Shown here: piece by piece, positions 51,043 to 59,586 of the stretch
How the letters are laid out: every line of letters starts with the position of its first letter
Numbering within the stretch: position 1 is the first letter of the stretch
From: Saitoella complicata NRRL Y-17804
Taxonomy: Eukaryota; Ascomycota; Saitoellomycetes; Saitoellales; Saitoellaceae
NCBI RefSeq assembly: GCF_001661265.1
Contig: NW_017566997.1
Coordinates: 372,001 to 436,000 of the forward strand
DNA length: 64,000 bases
Direction: 5' to 3'
Program-made: the position numbers and the translations under genes
Notes under the pieces: generated by a model
Told to the model about the DNA's origin: nothing
The model's input: the letters and a program-made list of their open reading frames with translations, nothing else
The model's database searches: none

Positions 51043-51569
51043 GGGACAGAACCTCAAGTACGGGGAACGGTCAATGGATCTGAATGACTGTACGATAGGG
51101 CATGGACGATACAACAAGCATGGGATCACGAATTGGGAAAGGGTTCGGATGGACATGGGATGCTTTTGGGTGACGATCACTCGTTAAAATATGCTTTACC
51201 TAGAGACGTGGTTGAGTTCCACATAATACACGCTCGTTGGGACAATACCAATAGATAACAATCCGTCGCGAGCTCACTGCCCACAAACCCCTAAGCACCA
51301 GGAAACCTGGGAGCAATAGCTCCGCGGATCAGATATTGATCCGTCCCATTCGGGAACGGAGTTTCAGTCAGGTTGTACGTGTAGGGATCAAACGACCCAG
51401 CCGCCCACGTCGAAAACCCGAGCCGCCGGTGGTACTGAGGAAGAAGGTCACTTGACACATTGAGCTCGCAAAGCTGCAGCATTACTACTAAACTAAAACA
51501 ACTATCAATCCAGTGCCGTACTTTACCCATGCAACCCGCAACCCACAACAACCCTGATATCACTTCCCA
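51043..51569. other. Convergent 3' region
   Basis: This 527-bp gap between the PDE and POP2 stops holds 3' flanks. The minus-strand frame at 51291-51563 is not convincing. No gene is seen. Confidence 0.45.
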
Positions 51570-52764
51570 TCATACGCCAACCTTCCCGAAGTCCTTACCC
51601 CCAAATTGAAACACATTCTTCGCACCCTGATACGGCGTCGGAATCGGGTCGCGTTGCGATAGTTCCGCCATTTGTCCTCTCGGAGTAAACGGCTGGAAAA
51701 AGGGTGGCATACCACCACCACCTTGTTGTTGTCCATCTGGGGGTTGGGAGGAGAAGCCGGTACTTCTGGTGTTCGTGTTGGTTTGGTGTCCGATACCGAA
51801 CATCTGTCCCCGGTACTTTTTATCATCAATCTCGCCCTCGAAAAAGATTCGGCGGGCTTCGAAGTATGCTGCCGCAGTAAGAAGCGAGTCAGAGCCAGCT
51901 TGGTGTTGCGACCCAATACGTTGAATCTGGAGGTCGTCGGCCAGGGCTTGGAGGCCAGTCTTCTCAGTTGCGGGACGCACTGTGCGGAGGAGGTATTTAA
52001 TGTCGTAAGCTGCTGGGAAAAAGATCTGAAGGAGGGAGAGGAAGTCCTTAGGTTCGGTGGGGAGGGGGGAGCAGGTCATGAGTTTGAGGAGGTAGCCGAA
52101 GTCGTAGCCTCTGTTCGTGGAAGTTAGCAACCATTTCGCCATAAAAGCTTTCCAACGAACCCATGGAAAGAGATCCACTTCACGTCATCGAACAGGACCC
52201 ATCCACTCGATATCAGCAGCTCTCCGAAAAGATCAAAGTCAATTCCCATCTCCTGGTGCTTCTTCCAGTCCAAACCACTCTTCGTCAACAGATCGATCGA
52301 ATCTTGCGCGCACATATCCTCCGAAACGTCGAATCTGAAGTTGAATTGCCAAGTACATGGCCCTCCATTCTCAGCATTTGCTAACTTGCCTTCGGCGTTG
52401 GCGAATGTTACACCGAGCTGAATGACTTTCAGCAGGTCAACGTTACATCGGAGAGTTTGGTAGTGGTAGTCGGAGGTGGATTTGAAGCTGCCGATGGGTC
52501 GGGCTACTACTCCGGGGAATTCGGTGTCCATGAAGATGTAGGGGTATCGCTCGACAAGGTCACGGAGGTATGCCATCTCAGATTCGAGATTATGCGCCCA
52601 TACCTGCATTAATGTTAAGCAAATTGTTGTCGCGTTATACGACGATACATGCTCACCTCTCTGATTTCCCTGCCCTCACCATCTCCTCGCGTCTGCGGTC
52701 TCGGATCCCCATCTTGCCCTCTCACCCCCCTGCCACCACCAGCTGACCTCCTCCCGATCGGCAT
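51570..52764 (-). CDS. POP2: CCR4-NOT deadenylase subunit Pop2/Caf1
   Basis: 3'-5' exonuclease that shortens poly(A) tails in the CCR4-NOT complex. There are three exons: 52764-52657, 52603-52161 and 52110-51570, with introns of 53 and 50 nt; the product is 363 aa. A Gly/Arg-rich N-terminus (residues 1-30) precedes REIREVWAHNLESEMAYL, rebuilt across intron 1. The DEDD core has MDTEFPG (Asp62, Glu64), SGWVLFDDVKWISFHGGYDF rebuilt across intron 2, and a final QHQAGSDSLLT with the last His and Asp. The C-terminal 90 residues are Gln/Gly/Pro-rich and end FGGKDFGKVGV. All catalytic residues are present. The donor of intron 2 (GTTCGT) is a weak match to the genome pattern. Confidence 0.95.
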
Positions 52765-53176
52765 CTTCTCTGCTTGCGCGGAACGGTGGTGCTGGACCAG
52801 AGGAGTCGCTTTTTGTCCGCGCCGTTTGGGAATGGTGAAGGATTGTATCTTGACGGTTTCCTCGAACGGGAGTGCGTAGAGAGTGAAAGGGGTATGGGTT
52901 GAAGCTTCGAGCGTTCAAGTTTGAGTGTATTGAGCTCTGAACAGTTGTGGATCGAGCCGGGGTCCTTGTCGATTTCTGGGGAGTATTGGTGTTGGATCTT
53001 CCGTGCGGTCGACGTCGGTACGCTCGACCCCTGAATGTTGCAGGCCAGGCGCAGTCAGGTGAACCGACCTGTAAGAGGAACTCGATACCCCTCGTAATTC
53101 CATATATAAGAACAGGTATGTGATGGCTGCTCTCCAGCGTCGTTCAACGGCCTTCGCTGACTTGTCTCGATTAGCC
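52765..53176. promoter_or_regulatory. Divergent promoter, POP2 / complex I B12, with a TATA box and a minimal uORF
   Basis: 412 bp. TATATAAG at 53103-53110 points toward the B12 gene. At 53118 an ATG is followed at once by TGA (ATGTGATG), overlapping an in-frame ATG (53123) for the B12 gene. Which is used depends on the transcription start. Positions 52930-53060 are featureless. Confidence 0.45.
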
Positions 53177-53521
53177 ATGGCCGATGCACCATTGTTCCCT
53201 CATGACCGCAACCCCAGAACGTCCGATCCCTGGGCGAAAAGGTGATTACACACCGTCTATCCCTGTTCAACACAGTCAATCGCCGCATGAATGCGTGACG
53301 TCTATCTTGAACGATTGCATTTCACTGCGAGGTGTTCCACTGAACGGTGCTAACATGGCCTTAACAGAAATGCATGGCGCACCCAAGGCCCTTTCACCGC
53401 CCGTGCTCGCTGGAGCCGCGCCCTCCCTGGTCTCCCCCTTGGTGTCGGTGCTTTCATCGTATATTGTGCCGTCGAGTGGGCTCAGGAGAAGTACGGTGAT
53501 GCTAAGCCTGCTCACCATTAA
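53177..53521 (+). CDS. Mitochondrial complex I subunit B12 (NDUFB3 homologue)
   Basis: Small accessory subunit of the NADH:ubiquinone oxidoreductase membrane arm. Exon 1 is 53177-53241 and exon 2 is 53368-53521; the product is 72 aa. The join makes SDPWAKRNAWRTQGPF, the DPWA(K/R)xEAWR-type family motif. Then comes RARWSRALPGLPLGVGAFIV, the conserved FPGLGxGxxAF-like TM segment, and the C-terminus EWAQEKYGDAKPAHH. The intron (53242-53367, GTGATT...GCTAACA...CAG) is 126 nt, twice the local norm. ATG 53177 has a strong GCCATGG context and lies about 70 bp after the TATA box. In-frame ATG 53123 would add 18 residues. Confidence 0.88.
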
Positions 53522-53775
53522 GTGTTGGTGACCTGGGTGGAACGGGTGCTAGTTTTTTGATATGGGCGTTTTCTTTTTGTTTTCATGTAATCGATCGGAG
53601 GCCAGCAAAGTGAAAGAAACTGTTGCAACTGGCATGGTGGACTAGGTGAATGGGTGCCTTCGACATGGGGGTGGATTAAAGGCGGCAGTATATAAAATGT
53701 CACGATATGCATTGATCCCAAACCACGCACCCTCTTCCTATGCGACCAAGATTTCTCCATTTCTGTGACTTTAGC

Positions 53776-55566
53776 TCACAGTACCCTCCTCTTCTTCTTC
53801 CTCTCCTCCTCCTCTTCCTCCCCAGTCTCCCCCGCCAAAATATTCCTCGGCTGATTCTTCTTATAAACCCCAAAAAACATCGGATCCTTCTCCGCAATCT
53901 CCGCAAACTTCAGTAACGCCTCTCTTGGATCCTCATTTCTCATATCACTTCCCACGATATTCTCGTCCACATGTCTCTGATCGGGAGTGCCGCCGAGGGG
54001 ACCAGGTGCTGCAGGGATTTGTGGGCGGCGGGAGAGGATGGGGTTTTTACGGGCCATGTTCGCCTTTGTCTTGTTGGAGAAGGTCTCATTGCGATCTTCG
54101 GGACGTGCATTCGGGAGGATAATCGATGCGGCGCTGGGATCGATATCCGCGGCCATACTGGGGTCTTCATCGATATGCCGGACCCTCGGAGCCTTCCCAA
54201 CACACAGCTTCGCACCCCGCACGCTCTCCTCAGGCGAATACAGCACTCTGACATCTCCATTCGCGGATCCAGTGATAATTTGATTGATTTTGCTGTGCCA
54301 TAGAACACGGATGACGGAGGAATTGGAAATTGGGATCGAGGCGGCGGATTTGAGGTCCCCGGCGTGTAGGATTTCGAGGGTGCCAGGGGTGGGGGAGTTG
54401 AAGGGGACCGAGGTGCCGGTGAGGAGGTATCTGTTGTCGGGGGAGAAGATGATGTTTGTTTCGGCGTTGTTGGTGGAGAGGCCGGAACGCGTCGACAGCG
54501 GCTTCTTGAGGTTTCGGGTATCCCACACTGTTGTTTGCATCGAGTTAGCAGGAATGTCAAAAAATGCAGGATGACAATGCATACCTTTCACCGTCTCGTC
54601 ACCGCCTCTAGTAGCCATAAAGTTCCCATCCCGCGAAAACACGATCCCGCTCGTCTCCGTATTCTTCAGGTGAGCGGCATCAATAACATTCGCAGGCCGA
54701 CTCCATGACCTCGCCTTCCCATCCCACAAACTCACCGTCCCATCAACAGCCGCCGCACCCACGAACCTCGCATCTGGACTCCAAAGCACGGCACTGATCT
54801 TCACCCTCCCAGCACCCGGAGTCTTACTCTTATGCACCCCAACCATCACCTGCTTCCTCGTATTATTGACGTCCCAAACACGAACCGTTCCATCCGCCGA
54901 CGCCGTAACGAACTGCTTTTTGTCAGTGGGATGCCATGTCCCCGAAGTGAGTTCCGCAACATGTCCACTCGTCCCCCTCAGGTCACGGATATACATATCC
55001 CCACGCACGAACTCACATATCTTATCACCATCCCGGTCAACCAACTGCGCCTGCGAACTCGCCGGAATAACAAGCGCACTATCCCCCGTAATACTCCACT
55101 CAACATGATGTACCGGTTTCGCCTCATTCGGCTCCATACTCCTAAACGGCCTCAAAGTACTCGGATCCATGCCTGCGAAATCCCAGAATTTGAGATTGTA
55201 GTCGTAGGAACCGGAGATTAGGCGAGCCCCAGAGGGGTCAAGGGAGAGAGCGGAGACGGGTTTGGTGTGGTCTTTGAGGACAAGTTCGTGGCTGATGGGA
55301 AAGAGGGAGGTGTTGTCGCCGTCTTCGGAATCAGAATCGGAGAGGAGGGGGTCGGAGTCGCTGTCGTCTGCGGGTTTTCGGCGGGGTGAAGGTGGTTTAG
55401 GGGCGGATGGTGCCTTGAGTTCTTCCTTTTTGGCATCTGAGCCCTGCACGCCAGAGCTCGCTCTCTTGGTCGCCTCGAATTGCGCCGAGACATTGGCCTT
55501 CTTCGTCTGCTTGCCGAAGCTCATAGGCAGCGATGCCCACATAGCATCATCGTTCTGGATGTCCAT
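53776..55566 (-). CDS. WD40 protein of the WDR70 (gastrulation-defective) family
   Basis: Nuclear WD40 protein; WDR70 relatives work with CRL4 in H2B ubiquitination at DNA breaks and in RNA processing. Exon 1 is 55566-54585 and exon 2 is 54527-53776. The 57-nt intron (GTATGC...GCTAACT...CAG) is a multiple of three and has no stop, so the frame is also open unspliced. Splicing gives GGDETVKVWDTRNLKKP, a proper WD repeat end; the product is 577 aa. An acidic N-terminus (DDSDSDPLLSDSDSEDGD) is followed by WD repeats from about residue 95: SALSLDPSGARLISGSYDYN, SGTWHPTDKKQFVTASADGT and VLWSPDARFVGAAAVDGT. The C-terminus has DPREALLKFAEIAEKDPMFF and a basic EEERKKKRRVL end. Confidence 0.9.
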   Translation of the reverse strand: MDIQNDDAMWASLPMSFGKQTKKANVSAQFEATKRASSGVQGSDAKKEELKAPSAPKPPSPRRKPADDSDSDPLLSDSDSEDGDNTSLFPISHELVLKDHTKPVSALSLDPSGARLISGSYDYNLKFWDFAGMDPSTLRPFRSMEPNEAKPVHHVEWSITGDSALVIPASSQAQLVDRDGDKICEFVRGDMYIRDLRGTSGHVAELTSGTWHPTDKKQFVTASADGTVRVWDVNNTRKQVMVGVHKSKTPGAGRVKISAVLWSPDARFVGAAAVDGTVSLWDGKARSWSRPANVIDAAHLKNTETSGIVFSRDGNFMATRGGDETVKGMHCHPAFFDIPANSMQTTVWDTRNLKKPLSTRSGLSTNNAETNIIFSPDNRYLLTGTSVPFNSPTPGTLEILHAGDLKSAASIPISNSSVIRVLWHSKINQIITGSANGDVRVLYSPEESVRGAKLCVGKAPRVRHIDEDPSMAADIDPSAASIILPNARPEDRNETFSNKTKANMARKNPILSRRPQIPAAPGPLGGTPDQRHVDENIVGSDMRNEDPREALLKFAEIAEKDPMFFGVYKKNQPRNILAGETGEEEEEERKKKRRVL

Positions 55567-55858
55567 TAGTATTTTCCAATCATGTAAGCGACATTGGACT
55601 TACTGGATCCATTGCGCTGGCTGTGGGGGGTTCTTGGAGGTGTCGGACGAGGGCTATGTAACGTAGACGTTCGTACCCAATCCGGGAATTGACGGTGAGA
55701 CATTACCGGCACCAGCGCCGTACGGTGACGCTGGCCGAGATAACAACGACAACAACATTGAACGTCGACGATTGAGCATTCATCCCAGTATCTTCCAGAT
55801 CAAGAGCAGCATTTACTCCAAGACTGAGTCTTAACGACAGCATACACTCCTTGCAAAG

Positions 55859-56763
55859 ATGCAACGACGCGGCGTCGGCCTCGCCGCCTTCGACCGCGAC
55901 CAACAGCAACGCTCCCAATACCAAGAACTCGGCTCCGCCCTTCTGAAAACCCACATCGACGAACTCACCTCCCAACTCGCAACATTCCAAAGCACTCTCT
56001 CCTCCTTCGCTACCCTCCACGCCCGCGAAATCCGCTCAGATCCGGAATTTAGGGAGAAATTCAGTAGGATGTGTGCTGCGATCGGTGTTGATCCTCTTTC
56101 GAGTGGGAGGGGTGGGAAGGGTGGAATCAAGGGCTGGAGTGAGATGCTTGGAGTTGGGGATTTTTATTATGAGTTGGCTGTGAGGATCGTTGAGGTTTGC
56201 CGGAGGACGAGGCAAGAGAATGGAGGGTTGATTGAGCTGGGCCAAGTGCGGGGGTTGATTTCGGCAAGGTTGCAGAGAGCTGGAGGTAATCCGGTTACAG
56301 AGTATGCTTTGCTACTCATGGCTTAAGAATTCTGGCTAACGGGTACGGCGTACAGTGAGGATATCATACGAGCCGTCAAGACACTTCAACCCCTCGGCAA
56401 AGGCATCGAGATCGTCACGATTGGAAGTACGAAGATGATCCGCTCCGTTCCTCGCGAACTCAGTAATGATCAGGCGACAGTACTGGAAGCAGCTCAAGTA
56501 CATCAACATTGCTTTGAAGTGAATTCTACTGACATGTTTGTGTTAAGCTTTTGGGATTCGTTAGCAAGTCGATGTTGGTGATTAATCTTCAGTGGGATCA
56601 TGCACGGGCGAGTACTGTTTTGGTAAGCATGGTGAACGGAAGAGTTGAGTTGGGGACTGATTTTGTGGTACAGGATGACTTGATGTCGAATTCGTTGGTG
56701 TGGGTGGATGACCAAGGCGAGGAGCTAGAGTATTACTCTAGTGCTCTGATCAATGGCGGATGA
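55859..56763 (+). CDS. SNF8: ESCRT-II subunit Vps22/Snf8
   Basis: ESCRT-II winged-helix subunit for multivesicular-body sorting. There are four exons: 55859-56301, 56356-56497, 56548-56622 and 56674-56763, with introns of 54, 50 and 51 nt; the product is 249 aa. Exon 1 starts MQRRGVGLAAFDR, the standard family start, and has REKFSRMCAAIGVDPL and VGDFYYELAVRIVEVCRRTR. Exon 2 has DEDIIRAVKTLQPLGKGIEI. Exons 3-4 give LLGFVSKSMLVINLQWDHAR and STVLDDLMSNSLVWVDDQ. All winged-helix segments are present. The gene is divergent from the WDR70-like gene (292-bp shared promoter). Confidence 0.95.
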
Positions 56764-57936
56764 ACACAGGTTGGTACGGATCGGGAAGAGAAAGCAACCC
56801 ATAAACGAGGCCAGCACAGACAGCACAAAAGCCAGCAGTGGCTCCAGGTCACAGTCCTAGGGCCAGACAAAGCGACTGAGCCATTGCGGCTGCCAAGGCT
56901 GTCACTGACACTGCAGTCTTCCATTGAAGATATCATGCGACGTGATGTCGGTTTATGATAGGTGCAGCTGGGCCAACCAAGGCTTAGGTCTAGAAGCAGT
57001 ACACTCTATTAACACATGTGTCTAATCTCCATACTGGGCTTCACACCTCAGCTGCAGCTGTCCGCAAACAGCCTCACCATCTGCTGACAAATCGTTGTAC
57101 CTTTGTGTCAAACCAACTGTCAAATTAGACCTGTCCCATGGGTACCTTACCCACAAGCGAACTGAATGTTCTGAAAACACGAACACGTTGGACGCTCACA
57201 ACCAGAAAGGCCCGTAAAGAAAGACTGGCCTCGACCCCTCGACCTTGCAAAATCCTGTTTAGACAAAGCCGTGTCCCCTCCCGTCGGCCGGGAGGTCTGA
57301 GCAAATTGCGGCTTCTACCGCGGCGGCGGCACCTGCTCGAATCCAATCAACCGCACATCGGTTCTTAATTAGATCGCACTCGGGACGGACCGCGATATGG
57401 TTGGGAATCCGAGCGAGCTTATCTAAGGAGAAACCGAATCCAAACCACACGGAGGATCACACCTTGCGTCTCGTGTATGAAATCTTCATTTTCCTATCGC
57501 TGGAGTTCCAGAGAGCTTCCCGGGCCGGCGCCGCCATACAGTCCCAAATTGTGGGGGTGGCATAACCCGCTGTACATGTCTGAATATCACGGCGTCTTAC
57601 GCTGAGAATGCCCCCGCAACGCAGATTGAACTTTAAACATTTGCTACAATGGCAGTTCTGTCGTATCAGCCGACTGTGCCATATCTCCCTCCCACATGAA
57701 AAAGAAAGGTGCCCGGCTGGTCGAGACTTTGGGGTGAGTCAGGGTTTATAGGGACCGCAGAGTCCGCATTCTCCGAGGTGAAAGGAGTGAGAGACTTAAA
57801 GCTGTTGGTTCGTAAGGTAGTAGTACTTCATTGTTGGACTCTCGCATCAACTATCTACCTTGTCAATATCACACCACACCACATCACCTTGTCAGTTACT
57901 GGTCACAAAACAGCTCCGGCTCACAATTTCTCATAC
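56764..57936. other. Long intergenic region before the SnoaL-like gene
   Basis: At 1173 bp this is the longest gene-free stretch in the window. Short frames (for example 57138-57368) show no homology. A GC-rich block at about 57280-57340 contains CGGCCGGGAGG and CCGCGGCGGCGG, and pyrimidine and CA-rich sequence precedes the ATG at 57937. It may hold an extended promoter. No RNA gene is recognised. Confidence 0.4.
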
Positions 57937-59101
57937 ATGTTCGACTTCGGAGTGGAGGATGTGAGTAGCGGGGCATCATCCGCATCTCGAGGACGTCACG
58001 GAACACGTACTGTCACCATACCCCGGTGTTTGCATCTCCGCTGAAAAGCATTAACTCACAAGCGAGTCCAGGCAGATATCAGCCTCCGCCTGCTGGGTTT
58101 AAAGAAGATTCGCCTATGCCTGAGATCAAACCCGAGCCGTCTGATGACTCGAGCGAAGGGGATCCATATAAAGGTGAGAGTCTCCCTGCTTTGGCTGAGA
58201 TGAGGGTAGAGTTGTTGACTACGAGGGCAGATTGGGGACCGCCGACGTATGCGTATCCTGATCCTACTGTGCCAGATCGCTGGCTACAACGCGAAGCGAG
58301 TGAGTCGATCGGTTCCATCCTCTCGTTGTTCGAGTTCTGACGTGGTTCATAGTCATGACACGCAACAAAGCCGCCTTCAACCTCTGGATTGACTGGTTCA
58401 ACTCCGGCGAAAAGGGCGACGAAATCCCCAATCGCATGCTCCACCCCGACCACGTCTACTCCGACCCCAACTTCGGCGGCAACGGAATCCGACACATGGT
58501 CGAGTGGACAAACTACTTTCGCTCGCGGTTTCATGGTTCGCGTATCACCGTCAAACGGCTGGCGGCGGAGGGTGAGACGGTGATGTCGATGTGCGAGTTG
58601 ACCGCGACACAGGTTGGGGAACATATGGGACGGCCGGGAGAGGTGAGAGAGATGAATGGGAGGTATTCGGCAGCTGATACGTTTAGGGATGGATTGAGGG
58701 TTGAGACGATCATGATCATGGATTTTGAGGCGATGAGGACCAAGGAGTGGACCAAGGTTGCGTCGAGTGAGCATGTTACGACAGATGTCAGGATCCCCGT
58801 TTCGAGACCGGACAGTCGGGCTGGACCTTCGATTGCGGAGTTTCGGAGACCTGCGAGCACGAGTAGGGAGAGTGACTGTTCTGTTACGTTGCCGTCGGCG
58901 TTGGAACAGGTGCTGTTAGGACAGGTTGCGAGTGAGGCGAGTACGCCTGATTTGGGGAAGCTTCGAGTTCAGAGTAGGCCGAGGAGTGCGTCACCTAGGA
59001 GGCGGACGAGGGGTAGGGCGATGTCGAGGGAGAGTATTACGTTGAGCGATATCTTGTGTGATATTGATGATGGACCGGCTTCAAAGAGGCATCAGCCTTA
59101 G
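57937..59101 (+). CDS. SnoaL/NTF2-like fold protein, function unknown
   Basis: Exons are 57937-58006, 58063-58173, 58231-58299 and 58353-59101, with introns of 56, 57 and 53 nt. The 57-nt one (GTGAGA...CAG) is a multiple of three without stops and could be retained, so the product is 332 aa spliced or 351 aa with it kept. An acidic, Pro/Ser-rich N-terminus (MPEIKPEPSDDSSEGDP) comes first. An NTF2-like domain lies at about residues 85-215: NKAAFNLWIDWFNSGEKGDE, RMLHPDHVYSDPNFGGNGI, YFRSRFHGSRITVKRLAAEG, YSAADTFRDGLRVETIMIMD. The His-Pro-Asp-His-x2-Ser-Asp-Pro block recalls SnoaL polyketide-cyclase-like pockets. A basic, Ser/Arg-rich tail (RPRSASPRRRTRGRAMS) may be a nuclear signal. No polyketide genes are nearby, so a cyclase role is not supported. 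Confidence 0.75.
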
Positions 59102-59586
59102 CGAAGGGCTTTGGAGTGTTCTTTAAGGGTTCATGCATTTTCAAGAGATGAGTGTTTGTCATACGATATACGAATTCCAAGGTTTCCACTCCATAATTTC
59201 GCTCCGGCTGGGCAGCAGCTGTGCTGATCGACGTCACTTGCAGCTGCACCCTGAACCGACCGTTCACCGAAGAAGCACCCCCAAGAGCATTCACCACCAA
59301 GCAGAAAGGAGTCGAAGGCTCTATCTATACTCCCTAAAACAGCACAAGTACAGCCAGTACGGGCTCCTCAAATAGCTGCTTCTCCAAGGCCTTCATACCC
59401 TGCCTTCCACTCTTTCAAACGCTCACTTCGCAAGAAACCTCACACACCGCGCCTCTACCCCACCAACACGACACCGATAACCCTCCTGAGTCTCCTTCAG
59501 CACTAGTAGATATCTCTCCAGTTATTATCCAAGCAGTCATCACTAAGCAACCATCGCTCGAGACATTACCCTCGATAAACAGTATT
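59102..59586. other. SnoaL-like to 5-phosphatase intergenic region
   Basis: 485 bp. From about 59336 to 59586 the 5-phosphatase frame is open without an ATG and encodes a Ser/Thr/Pro-rich string. An acag acceptor-like site lies at its left end. It could be leader sequence or part of a longer N-terminal exon. Confidence 0.4.

Noticed and set aside
57138-57368. 76-aa basic ORF in the long intergenic region
   Set aside because: Arg/Leu/Pro-rich frame typical of GC-rich non-coding DNA; no conserved motif.
57937-59101. Polyketide cyclase role for the SnoaL-like protein
   Set aside because: No PKS or tailoring genes nearby, and the protein has long disordered flanks unlike SnoaL.
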